From: Planctomycetota bacterium
Lineage (GTDB): Bacteria; Planctomycetota; UBA1135; UBA2386
Assembly (NCBI GenBank): GCA_016793305.1
Contig: JAEUHU010000352.1
Coordinates: 1-26,424 of the forward strand
DNA: 26,424 nucleotides
Reading direction: 5' to 3'
Shown: positions 1 through 8,332 of the stretch, piece after piece
Layout of the letters: each line of letters begins with the position of its first letter
How positions within the stretch are numbered: the first letter of the stretch is position 1
Position numbers and translations under genes: made by a program
Notes under the pieces: model-generated
Seen by the model: only the letters and a program-made list of their open reading frames with translations
What the model was told of the DNA's origin: nothing
Database searches by the model: none

Positions 1-324
1 GACCGGCAGCTTGGCGGCATCGAGCACGACGCACAGCAGATCCGGCGCCGGCCCGTCCTGGCCGCGCAGGTAGCGCAGCGCCACGTCCTCGTCGCGGCTG
101 CCGGCGACCAGCGAGCCGATGCCCGGAAGGTCGACGACGCGCAGCAGCACATCGCCGACGTGCACTTCGCTCTCGACGCGTTCGACCGACGAGCCGGGGA
201 AGTTGACCGGCCGCTGCAGGCTGCCGGTCAGGTGCATCAGCAGCGACGTCTTGCCCGAGTTGGCGCGCCCGACCAGAGCCACGGTGCGGCCGCTGGTCGC
301 AGCTCCGGCAGCCGCGGCGCTCAC
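1..324 (-). CDS. feoB: Ferrous iron transporter FeoB, N-terminal part (runs off the window)
   Basis: This is the G domain of FeoB, the inner-membrane Fe(II) transporter. The first 108 residues are present and the membrane domain lies beyond the window edge. Visible motifs are a P-loop GRANSGKTS at residues 19-27, a G2-like segment NFPGSSVE at 41-48 (family members usually have NWPGVTVE), and G3 DLPG at 65-68. A VVLDAAKL stretch near residue 100 resembles the usual VVDATNL strand. Translation starts at GTG 324, which overlaps the feoA stop in a GTGA junction, so the two genes should be translationally coupled. The non-standard G2 loop is the one oddity. Confidence is high because the motifs and the feoA neighbour agree. 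Confidence 0.9.
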   Translation of the reverse strand, partial: MSAAAAGAATSGRTVALVGRANSGKTSLLMHLTGSLQRPVNFPGSSVERVESEVHVGDVLLRVVDLPGIGSLVAGSRDEDVALRYLRGQDGPAPDLLCVVLDAAKLPV

Positions 325-614
325 GAAGCCGACTCCGGCGATGCGATCAGCACGACCGCGGCTTCACTGCGGCGCAGCGCCAGCCGGTAGCCGTGCAGGC
401 GGAAGCGCAGCGGATCGCCGAACGGTGCCGCGCCGAGGCACTCGACCTCGGCCCCTTGCCACAAGCCCGCGGCCACCAGCGAGGCGGCCAGTTCGGCGTC
501 GGTGCCGTCCGCGATCGTGAGCACGACGGCGCGCGCCCCGGGTGCAAGTTGGGCGAGCGAGAGCGGGCGACCCGCAGCGGGGTCGATGGCACGAACGGCG
601 GTGGCGGCGGTCAC
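321..614 (-). CDS. feoA: FeoA family protein
   Basis: A 97-residue cytosolic protein with an SH3-like FeoA fold, the small partner of FeoB in ferrous iron uptake. The segment PLSLAQLAPGARAVVLTI, then the LVAAGLWQGAEVECLGAAPFGDPLRFRLHGYRLALRRSEA stretch, follows the FeoA pattern. That pattern is an initial L..L..G, a central G(L/M)..G..v, then a DPl.(f/v)...G..laLR.sEA end. It is slightly longer than the usual 75-80 residues because of an N-terminal extension. The start is GTG 614: the next upstream in-frame codons reach a TGA with no other start. No Shine-Dalgarno sequence is visible. A Fur-like palindrome lies 14 nt upstream of the start. It overlaps feoB by 4 nt. Confidence 0.88.
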   Translation of the reverse strand: MTAATAVRAIDPAAGRPLSLAQLAPGARAVVLTIADGTDAELAASLVAAGLWQGAEVECLGAAPFGDPLRFRLHGYRLALRRSEAAVVLIASPESAS

Positions 615-628
615 GGATCGGGGGTCTG

Positions 629-645
629 TTGAGACACTATCTCAA
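629..645. promoter_or_regulatory. Fur-like operator in front of feoAB
   Basis: The 17-bp sequence TTGAGACACTATCTCAA is an inverted repeat centred on base 637. Its half-sites are TTGAGACA and TTGAGATA, seven of eight identical. It fits the 7-1-7 geometry of Fur boxes and the TGAGA...TCTCA variant known for several Fur proteins. It sits 14 nt upstream of feoA. A GATAGT/TAGTGT stretch inside it could serve as the -10, so binding would block transcription. The position fits iron-dependent repression of feoAB. The repressor identity is inferred; another metalloregulator is possible. Confidence 0.65.
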
Positions 646-690
646 CATGGGCATGATGCCTCGGCGCGCTGCGGAATGGAAGTGCGTCGT

Positions 691-716
691 CGTTCGTAGG
701 CCGCGGTGCACGAACG
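691..716. repeat. Inverted repeat in the feoA-pnp intergenic region
   Basis: A perfect 7-bp inverted repeat, CGTTCGT at 691-697 and ACGAACG at 710-716, is separated by 12 nt. It lies 51 nt upstream of the pnp start. It could be a protein-binding site or a stem in the pnp 5' leader, as PNPase mRNAs are often controlled through leader structures. Function is not shown by the sequence. The rest of the 615-767 interval contains only the Fur-like site. Confidence 0.35.
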
Positions 717-767
717 CCCCCAGCCGACCGTTGCCTCGCCGCCGCCGATGCCGAGACTGCTCGCCCC

Positions 768-2855
<2,088 letters not shown>

Positions 2856-2872
2856 CCGGGCGGAGTCGCGCG

Positions 2873-3493
2873 ATGACCCTCACCGAACCGCAGGTCGCGA
2901 CGCTGCTGCGCACGTTGACGGCGCCGGTCACCAAGTTCGACTGCGGCACGCTCTGCGCGCCCGGCAACGGCGGCGTGCCGGTCTGCTGCCACGCGCCGTC
3001 GATCCTGCCGGTGCTCTACAAGGCCGAACTGGTGCTGCTGCAGAAGCGCAGCCAGCTGTGGCGGAAGCACGTGCCGACCGGTGCCGGCGCCCCGCTCTTG
3101 CAGGCGGCGCGCGCCTGCGACGTGTTCGCCGTCTGCAAGGGCCACACGCACTGCGAACGCGACAACCGGGCGCTGGCCTGCCGCACGTTCCCGTTCGAGC
3201 CGTACCTCGACCACGACGGCACGTTCGTCGGCATCGTCTTCGCCTACGACATGGCGCACCTGTGCCCGCTGATCACCAGCGCGCACGAGATCGAGGCCGA
3301 CTTCGTCACCCAGTGCTGCGCGATGTGGCGGCAGCTGTTCGCGTTCGACGACGACGAACGCCGCTTCTACGCCGGCCTCAGCCGCACGCTGCGCCGGCAG
3401 TTCGGACGCCGCGGCGAGGCGATCCCGGTGTGGACCGAACGCGGCGTGCTGGCCTGCCCGACCTCGCGTCGCAAGCGGCGCCGACGAAGCTGA
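2873..3493 (+). CDS. Cys-rich YkgJ-like (zinc/iron-chelating domain) protein
   Basis: A 206-residue soluble protein with a cysteine pattern like the YkgJ/UPF0153 family of putative metal-chelating domains. It has C24, C28 and a CC pair at 38-39, followed by further Cys and His in VCKGHTHCERDN and ALACRTFPFEPYL. The CR.FPFEP block is typical of these proteins. The biochemical role of the family is not settled. A Lys/Arg-rich tail (RRKRRRRS) ends the protein and could touch RNA or membranes. The start is ATG 2873 with GGAG about 9 nt upstream. It begins 17 nt after the pnp stop, so it is very likely co-transcribed with pnp. Family assignment is moderate; function is unknown. Confidence 0.72.
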   Translation: MTLTEPQVATLLRTLTAPVTKFDCGTLCAPGNGGVPVCCHAPSILPVLYKAELVLLQKRSQLWRKHVPTGAGAPLLQAARACDVFAVCKGHTHCERDNRALACRTFPFEPYLDHDGTFVGIVFAYDMAHLCPLITSAHEIEADFVTQCCAMWRQLFAFDDDERRFYAGLSRTLRRQFGRRGEAIPVWTERGVLACPTSRRKRRRRS

Positions 3494-3507
3494 GCGCGGC
3501 GACGCGA

Positions 3508-4005
3508 TCAGCCGGCGAGCACGCCGCGCGGCGCCACCACCACGACCTCCGGCCGCACGCGCGCTACGCGCTTCGTCGCGTCGAGACCGAGCAGCCGGTA
3601 GGTGTGCGTTCCCGGCTTGCCGCTGCGCACGACGCACAGCTGGCCGGCGCGCACTTCCTGCGCCTCGCGCGGCGACAGCTCGAGCCACGGCAGCGCCCCG
3701 TCTTCGGCGGCGAAGTAGAACTTCACCGCGCCCGGCCCCGGCTTCTTGGCGTCGGCGAGCAGCACGGCGACCGCAGCGACCTCTTCGCGCTGCTTCTTCG
3801 CCTGCTCGGCCTTCTCCTGTTCGAGCCGCGTGCGCTCGCGCTCCTGTGCCGTCATCGCCTCGATCTGCTGCTGGCGCTGCGCGGCTTCCTGCTCGAGCAC
3901 CTCGCGGCCCTTCTCCTTGCGTTCGACGCGGGCCTCGTGGGCGAGGCGCTTGCTGTCCTTCTCCGACAACAGGTTCGCTTTCTTCAGCTGGTCGCGCAGG
4001 CTCAT
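3508..4005 (-). CDS. DUF2058 (YaiL-like) protein
   Basis: A 165-residue protein with an N-terminal SLRDQLKKANLLSEKDSKRLAHEARVERKEKG block that matches the start of DUF2058 proteins such as E. coli YaiL. A long charged Glu/Gln/Lys/Arg coiled-coil helix follows (about residues 20-75). The C-terminal half is globular, with KFYFAAEDG and LCVVRSG..GTHTYRLLGLDAT. The family's function is not established; some annotations suggest nucleic-acid association. I chose ATG 4005 over GTG 4011 because a promoter-like pair, GTGACG (4040-4035) and TAGCCT (4017-4012) with a 17-nt spacer, would place the transcript start at the ATG itself. It is convergent with the YkgJ-like gene, 14 nt apart. Confidence 0.72.
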   Translation of the reverse strand: MSLRDQLKKANLLSEKDSKRLAHEARVERKEKGREVLEQEAAQRQQQIEAMTAQERERTRLEQEKAEQAKKQREEVAAVAVLLADAKKPGPGAVKFYFAAEDGALPWLELSPREAQEVRAGQLCVVRSGKPGTHTYRLLGLDATKRVARVRPEVVVVAPRGVLAG

Positions 4006-4011
4006 GCGCAC

Positions 4012-4040
4012 AGGCTATCGACCGGCGACGGCGACGTCAC
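4012..4040 (-). promoter_or_regulatory. Putative promoter of the DUF2058 gene (leaderless transcript)
   Basis: On the minus strand, GTGACG at 4040-4035 matches four of six bases of TTGACA. TAGCCT at 4017-4012 serves as a -10, with an exact 17-nt spacer. The last T of the -10 is 7 nt before ATG 4005, the usual distance to the transcription start, so the message would have no 5' leader. This is pattern evidence only. Confidence 0.45.
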
Positions 4041-4091
4041 GCCGCCGCGACCAGCCGCCGGCGAACCCGTGGCCACGCGCGAGCAGCCGCG

Positions 4092-4388
4092 TCAGGCCGT
4101 CGGCGGCACCATGCCCGGGTGCGGCTCGTCGAACAGCACCGCCAGACCGGTCTGCCCGTCGCCCATGTTGTCGAGGCGGATCAAGCGACCGCCAACCTCG
4201 CCGTGGCCTTCGACCTGCACGCGCACGCGCAGCGACGACTGCGTCTTCAGGTAGACGCCCTGCACGCTGATGTTCTGGCCGCTGCCGGTGATGCTGCCGG
4301 CGTCGAAGCGGATCGTCACCTGGCCGTCGAGTTCGACGCGCGGGCTGCGCCGCGCTTCGACTCCGGTCCTGCTGTCGCCGTCGTGCAT
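4092..4388 (-). CDS. Single-domain PilZ protein (c-di-GMP receptor)
   Basis: A 98-residue cytosolic PilZ domain protein. It carries both c-di-GMP binding signatures: RxxxR as RRSPR at residues 13-17, and (D/N)xSxxG as NISVQG at 39-44. The beta-rich remainder (VYLKTQ, LRVRVQVEG, GGRLIRLDN, TGLAVLFDEP) fits the PilZ barrel. Such stand-alone PilZ proteins act as adaptors that pass c-di-GMP level to a partner. The start ATG 4388 has a strong GGAGG ribosome binding site 6 nt upstream. An in-frame reading extends further upstream but has no support. It is divergent from the methyltransferase, 75 nt apart. The partner cannot be told from the sequence. Confidence 0.88.
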   Translation of the reverse strand: MHDGDSRTGVEARRSPRVELDGQVTIRFDAGSITGSGQNISVQGVYLKTQSSLRVRVQVEGHGEVGGRLIRLDNMGDGQTGLAVLFDEPHPGMVPPTA

Positions 4389-4429
4389 GGGATGCCTCCG
4401 GCCCGGCATCGACCGTGGCTGTGCCGCGA

Positions 4430-4457
4430 CTGAACTGCCGGTGCGAGCGGCTATCCT
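4430..4457 (+). promoter_or_regulatory. Putative promoter of the methyltransferase gene (leaderless transcript)
   Basis: TATCCT at 4452-4457, inside GCTATCCT, is a reasonable -10. The best -35 is weak (CTGAAC at 4430-4435, three of six bases, 16-nt spacer). The last T is 7 nt before GTG 4464, so transcription could begin at the start codon. No Shine-Dalgarno sequence precedes the gene, which fits a leaderless message. Confidence 0.4.
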
Positions 4458-4463
4458 GCGTCG

Positions 4464-5081
4464 GTGACCGAGACCCCCTACCGACGCGAAGCTGGCTACG
4501 CCGAACGCTACCGCGACCGCCGCTTCCACAGTGGCTCCGGGGCCGGCACCGACCGCCGCGAACGGGCGGCGCTGCGCCGCCTGCTGGCGCAAGCGACCTG
4601 GCAACCGGGCCCCTGGCTCGACGCGCCGTCGGGAGCCGCGCGCATGAGTGCCGAACTGCCTGGTCCGGCCGTGCTGGTCGACCGCGACCCGGCGATGGTG
4701 CGCGCCGCCCCCGGCGACTGGCATCGCGCCTGCGCCAGCTGCCACGCGCTGCCGTTCGCCGACGACACGTTCGCCGGCGCTCTGTGCCACCGCTTGCTGC
4801 AGCACATTCCGACAGCTGTCGAACGCTGCGACATCCTGCGCGAGCTGGCGCGCACCACCCGCGGGCCGATCGTCGTGTCCTTCTTCGATGCGTGCAGCGT
4901 GCAACACCTGCGGCGGTTGCTGCGGCGGCGCCTGGGCAAGGTGCGCTCGGGCCGTTCGGCGGTCACGCGACCACGCTTCCGCGCCGAGCTGCGCGCGGCT
5001 GGGCTCGAGGTGGTCGCGATCGTGGCGCTGCGGCGCTTCCTGGCCGAGCAGACGCTCGTGCTGTGCCGGCGCGCCGACTGA
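4464..5081 (+). CDS. Class I SAM-dependent methyltransferase-like protein
   Basis: A 205-residue cytosolic protein with a Methyltransf_11-type layout. A glycine-loop equivalent LDAPSGAAR is near residues 52-60, then an acidic strand end VLVDRDPAMV, then the ALPFADDTFAGALCHRLLQHI motif typical of this group, and late strands GPIVVSFFDA. The SAM loop is degenerate compared with the usual DxGxGxG, so activity is uncertain. The N-terminal YAERYRDRRF..GSGAGTDRRERAALRRLL segment resembles the region before the SAM loop in small-molecule methyltransferases. The substrate is unknown. The start is GTG 4464, supported by the -10 element 7 nt upstream. It is followed after 68 nt by the receiver gene on the same strand. 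Confidence 0.75.
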   Translation: MTETPYRREAGYAERYRDRRFHSGSGAGTDRRERAALRRLLAQATWQPGPWLDAPSGAARMSAELPGPAVLVDRDPAMVRAAPGDWHRACASCHALPFADDTFAGALCHRLLQHIPTAVERCDILRELARTTRGPIVVSFFDACSVQHLRRLLRRRLGKVRSGRSAVTRPRFRAELRAAGLEVVAIVALRRFLAEQTLVLCRRAD

Positions 5082-5149
5082 AATTCGTGCCCCTCCGCTC
5101 ATCGCCCCGGCGGCAGCGGGTCGATAGCCCAGGGAGGAGAGCCCCCAGC

Positions 5150-5611
5150 ATGAAGACCCTCACCCTGCCGATCGTGGACGCGACCGCGGTCCCGCAACGC
5201 ACCACGACCAAGGCGAAGACGCAGCGCAGCACGCAGGTGCTGCTGGTCGAGGACGAACCGCTGACCGCCGAAGTGTTCGCTCGCGCTCTGTCCCGCGACG
5301 GCCACGAAGTCGAGGTCGCGCGCGACGGCCTGCAGGCGCTGCGCCGGCTGCGCGACCGCGCGCCGAGCCTCGTCGTTCTCGACATGAGCCTGCCGACCTT
5401 GTCGGGCGCCGAGGTGGTGCGCGAGATCCGCGCGATGGGCCGCACCCGGTTGCCGATCGTGGTGGTCAGCGGCAGCGATCGCCGCCAGACCAACCTGACT
5501 CCGGGCGAGCTGTGGCCGGGCACCTGGCTGACCAAGCCGATCAAACCGCGCGATCTCGTCGCCGTGGTGCGCGAGCTGCTGCAGCACGCCGACGATCCAC
5601 ATCACGACTGA
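5150..5611 (+). CDS. Stand-alone response regulator receiver protein
   Basis: A 153-residue CheY-like receiver with no output domain. The acidic pair E34-D35 is in VLLVEDEP, the phospho-acceptor is D78 in LVVLDMSLP, the switch serine is S107 in VVVSGSD, and the conserved lysine is K129 in LTKPI. The first 28 residues are a polar extension not needed for the fold. The start is ATG 5150, preceded by a strong AGGGAGGAG ribosome binding site. No histidine kinase is adjacent, so its partner is elsewhere. It is convergent with the exported hydrolase-like gene, 13 nt apart. A receiver close to a PilZ gene suggests signalling control of a surface process, but that link is only proximity. Confidence 0.92.
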   Translation: MKTLTLPIVDATAVPQRTTTKAKTQRSTQVLLVEDEPLTAEVFARALSRDGHEVEVARDGLQALRRLRDRAPSLVVLDMSLPTLSGAEVVREIRAMGRTRLPIVVVSGSDRRQTNLTPGELWPGTWLTKPIKPRDLVAVVRELLQHADDPHHD

Positions 5612-5624
5612 CGGTCCGTTCGGG

Positions 5625-7151
5625 TCAGCGCGCGAGGCACTCGGTGAGGAAGGCCTCGAGTGCCGGCGCGAAATGCGGCACCGCAGCGATCCACGGGGCG
5701 GGCTCTCCGGGCAACATCGCGAGCGAACTCGGTTCGCCCTTGGCGCCGGCTTCGCTCGCGGCGAACGCGACCAGGGAAGCCATCGCGTCCCCCGACGGCA
5801 TCCCGGCCACCGCGCCGAACCGCACCGGCAGCGCCCCGAGCTTCGGCAGATGGGTGCGCGGGAACAGACCGCCGCCGACCAGCGCGACGCCACGCAGACG
5901 ATCGGCGAAGCGCGGCAGGTGCAGGCCGAGCACGCTGGCTGCCTCCCGTTCGGCGACCACGAGCAGAGGGCCTGCCCCACCCGGCAGCACCGTGGGCAGA
6001 TGCGTCAGCAGCGCTTCGATCGACGCCAGGTAGTCGCGGCCGCCGCCCGGCGATTCGACGAACACCTGGTGCCAACGCTGCCCCGCCGCGAAGCCTCGCA
6101 TGGCGTCGGCGAGCCACGCGGGATCGCACGTCGCCGGCGCCGCAGGCCGCCGCATCGTCAGGTCGTAGGTCGGGGTACCCGGGAGGAACACCACCACCGG
6201 CCGCGACGAGGCCTCGGGTTCGACCGGGGCGGCGCGCACGACCACGTGCAGCGGCGGTGCGTCGCCCGCGGGCAGGCCGATCGCACGATCGCCGGCGAGG
6301 CCGTCCAACAGTGGCTTCTCGGCAGCGAGATTCTGCAAGGCGCGCTCGAGCCGTTGCAGCTCGACCACCGCGTCGCTCCGCACCGCGAACGCTTCGCCGT
6401 GATAGGCGCGCCCGACCTGGTCGGCGAGCCCTCCGAGCATCGCCTTCGGCAGCACTGCGAGCCCCGGCTGCACCTTCACGACCTCGCCCATCGCCTTCTC
6501 GGCGCGCTGCTGGTAACCGCGCAGCACGTGGAAGGTCCACGCCAGCTGCGGGTCGGTGGGCACGGGCTCGGCGTCGGCGATGCGCGTGCGCACCTCGAGG
6601 GTGTAGGCACCGTCCGCCAGTTCGCGACCCGGCACGGCCAGGTGGGCGCGTGCCATGCGCAGGTCGGCGAGCGAGGTGCCCTCGGTGATCCGACCGCGCC
6701 ATCGTTCTTCGCCCTTCTGGTCGCGCACCCGCACGTCGAACGACAGCGTGCCCGGCAGCGGCAGCGAGCACGGCAGGAACACCGACACCTGCACGTCGCG
6801 GCAGGTCTCGGTGCGGGCCTCCGGGTCGCACACCTCGGGGAGCACGTAGCAACCCATCGAGGCTCGCACCAGCCAGGCCGCGTCGGCCGGCCGCCCGCGC
6901 AGGTGCGCGAGGGCGCTGGCGACCGGAGCGAACGGCACCCCCTGGTCCGGCTGCAGCAGAAGGCCTGCGACCGTGCGGCGCGCCTCCGCCGAGGCGGCAC
7001 GCAGCTCCTGCCACAGCTCCGCGCGACGGTGCGCGAGATGCAGGTAGCCCCAGCGCTCCCGGTAGACGGGCCCTTGCGCCGCGACATCGCCGGCAGCGCA
7101 GAGGGCGAGGCCTAGCGTGGTGGCAGCGGCGAATAGGTTCGTTTGACCCAT
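5625..7151 (-). CDS. Exported alpha/beta-hydrolase-like protein of unknown function
   Basis: A 508-residue protein with a Sec signal peptide (MGQTNLFAAATTLGLALCAAGDVAA, then QG), so it acts in the periplasm or outside. The middle has a beta-rich stretch (about 120-215) resembling an Ig-like or C2-like domain: CRDVQVSVFLPCSLPLPG...RVRDQKGEERWRG. The C-terminal third looks like an alpha/beta-hydrolase core: VVVFLPGTPTYDL near residue 320, an LLVVAEREAASVLGLHLPRFADRLRGVALVGGG segment near 400, and a final helix. At the nucleophile elbow I see AEREAAS rather than GxSxG, so it may not be an active serine hydrolase. The start, ATG 7151, lies inside the preceding gene (40-nt overlap). It is justified by the signal peptide. 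Confidence 0.7.
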   Translation of the reverse strand: MGQTNLFAAATTLGLALCAAGDVAAQGPVYRERWGYLHLAHRRAELWQELRAASAEARRTVAGLLLQPDQGVPFAPVASALAHLRGRPADAAWLVRASMGCYVLPEVCDPEARTETCRDVQVSVFLPCSLPLPGTLSFDVRVRDQKGEERWRGRITEGTSLADLRMARAHLAVPGRELADGAYTLEVRTRIADAEPVPTDPQLAWTFHVLRGYQQRAEKAMGEVVKVQPGLAVLPKAMLGGLADQVGRAYHGEAFAVRSDAVVELQRLERALQNLAAEKPLLDGLAGDRAIGLPAGDAPPLHVVVRAAPVEPEASSRPVVVFLPGTPTYDLTMRRPAAPATCDPAWLADAMRGFAAGQRWHQVFVESPGGGRDYLASIEALLTHLPTVLPGGAGPLLVVAEREAASVLGLHLPRFADRLRGVALVGGGLFPRTHLPKLGALPVRFGAVAGMPSGDAMASLVAFAASEAGAKGEPSSLAMLPGEPAPWIAAVPHFAPALEAFLTECLAR

Positions 7152-8281
7152 GACTGGAACTCGGCATCGATCGACAGCGGGGTGAAGCCGAAGGCCGCCG
7201 GCAGCGCGTCGCGTGTCTCGGCGCCTCCCTTCACCGCCCGCAGGAAGTCGCGGAACTTGGCGCCACCGCGCTCGGCGAGCAGGAAGTCGACGTGGGCGAA
7301 GGCGAGCGCGTGGTCGACGAACTGCAGCTCGTCGCTGTGCTTCTGCGACAACGCCGCGAACGTGCCGGCCTCGCCGGCGTCGACCAGCCGCCGCACCGCC
7401 GGCCGCCACTTGCCACCCTTCCAGCCGGCTCCGGCCTGCAGCGCGATCTCCTCGTAGCAATAGGTCGTGCACTTCTCGGTGACCTTGTCCTCGAACCAGT
7501 GCGCGACGCCTTCGTCGAGCCAGCCGTGCTTCTTGTTGCCGAGGTAGAGCGCCGGCCTGCTCATCGACAGCAACAGGTGCGTGACGTTGTGCACGACGTA
7601 GCGATGCACGGCTTCGTCGTTCGGCAACGAGCTCCGCTGCGGCCACATGCTGAACACGTAGGTCGGCCCCATCAGCTTCAGGCCGACCGAGTTCGGCCCG
7701 CCCATGCCGGTGAGGCGCGGCCCGATCACGCCGTGGTCGCGTGCCTCTTCGCTGAGGCAGACGAGCATGCGGTCCGGCAGGTCCTCGGCGGGCAGCTGCA
7801 GCGTCTCGGCGAACAGCGTGAACAGCGCCTCGAGCCGCTGCCCGTAGAGGTGCAGCCGCGCGTGCGGATCGAGCTTGTCGTTCCCGACCGAGGCGCCCTT
7901 CAGCGTCGACGCGAGATCGAAGTGGGCCGTGCGCAGGTGCGCGTACGGATCGCGGCCGGTCAACGCGTCGACCTGCTGGCGGCGCTGCTGCAGCCACTCC
8001 TGCAGCAGCCGCTGGCGCTCGGCGAGCGACGCTTCCCGCTCGGGGGCTTCGCAGTGCTTGCAGTCGACCTGCAAGGCACCGAGGCAGGCCTTGCACTCCA
8101 TCGCCACGCTGCAGCCGAGCACGCCTTGCTCCGCCGGCAGCAGCTTGCCGTGCTTGCCGCAGGGGACCACGCCCTGGTCCTGGCAGCTGCGACACTTCGG
8201 AGCCTGCGCGTTCGCCGGGGCGAGCGGTCCGACGAGGACCGCAAGCCAGGCGACGAACAGCAGCGATACGACCCGCATCAT
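7112..8281 (-). CDS. Exported gluzincin-like metallopeptidase homologue with HNxxH in place of HExxH
   Basis: A 389-residue secreted protein with a clear signal peptide (MMRVVSLLFVAWLAVLVGPLAPANA). A Cys-rich, zinc-ribbon/DnaJ-like N-terminus follows, with CRSC, VPCGKH, CKAC and CKHC. The central region resembles peptidases of the MA clan: HNVTH at residues 231-235, and WLDEGVAHWFE at 254-264, with E257 in the place of the third zinc ligand. The catalytic glutamate of HExxH is asparagine, so zinc could bind but hydrolysis is doubtful. The start is ATG 8281, because a TATCGT element (8294-8289) lies just upstream and would overlap the alternative GTG 8290. The gene overlaps the following exported-protein gene by 40 nt, so the two are probably co-expressed. 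Confidence 0.72.
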   Translation of the reverse strand: MMRVVSLLFVAWLAVLVGPLAPANAQAPKCRSCQDQGVVPCGKHGKLLPAEQGVLGCSVAMECKACLGALQVDCKHCEAPEREASLAERQRLLQEWLQQRRQQVDALTGRDPYAHLRTAHFDLASTLKGASVGNDKLDPHARLHLYGQRLEALFTLFAETLQLPAEDLPDRMLVCLSEEARDHGVIGPRLTGMGGPNSVGLKLMGPTYVFSMWPQRSSLPNDEAVHRYVVHNVTHLLLSMSRPALYLGNKKHGWLDEGVAHWFEDKVTEKCTTYCYEEIALQAGAGWKGGKWRPAVRRLVDAGEAGTFAALSQKHSDELQFVDHALAFAHVDFLLAERGGAKFRDFLRAVKGGAETRDALPAAFGFTPLSIDAEFQSWVKRTYSPLPPR

Positions 8282-8288
8282 CGCCAGC

Positions 8289-8294
8289 ACGATA
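8289..8294 (-). promoter_or_regulatory. Putative -10 element before the gluzincin-like gene
   Basis: The minus-strand sequence GCTATCGT contains TATCGT at 8294-8289. Its last T is 8 nt before ATG 8281, again suggesting a leaderless transcript. No good -35 is visible at 16-18 nt. The element supports the start at 8281 rather than GTG 8290, which would fall inside it. Confidence 0.38.
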
Positions 8295-8332
8295 GCAGAG
8301 GCCGGCCCGACGAAAACCAGCGCGCGCGACGG

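Noticed and set aside
5604..5629. Short inverted repeat CTGAC/GTCAG between the convergent receiver and hydrolase-like genes as a bidirectional terminator
   Set aside because: The stem is only 5 bp with an 11-nt loop and no T-rich flanks on either strand.
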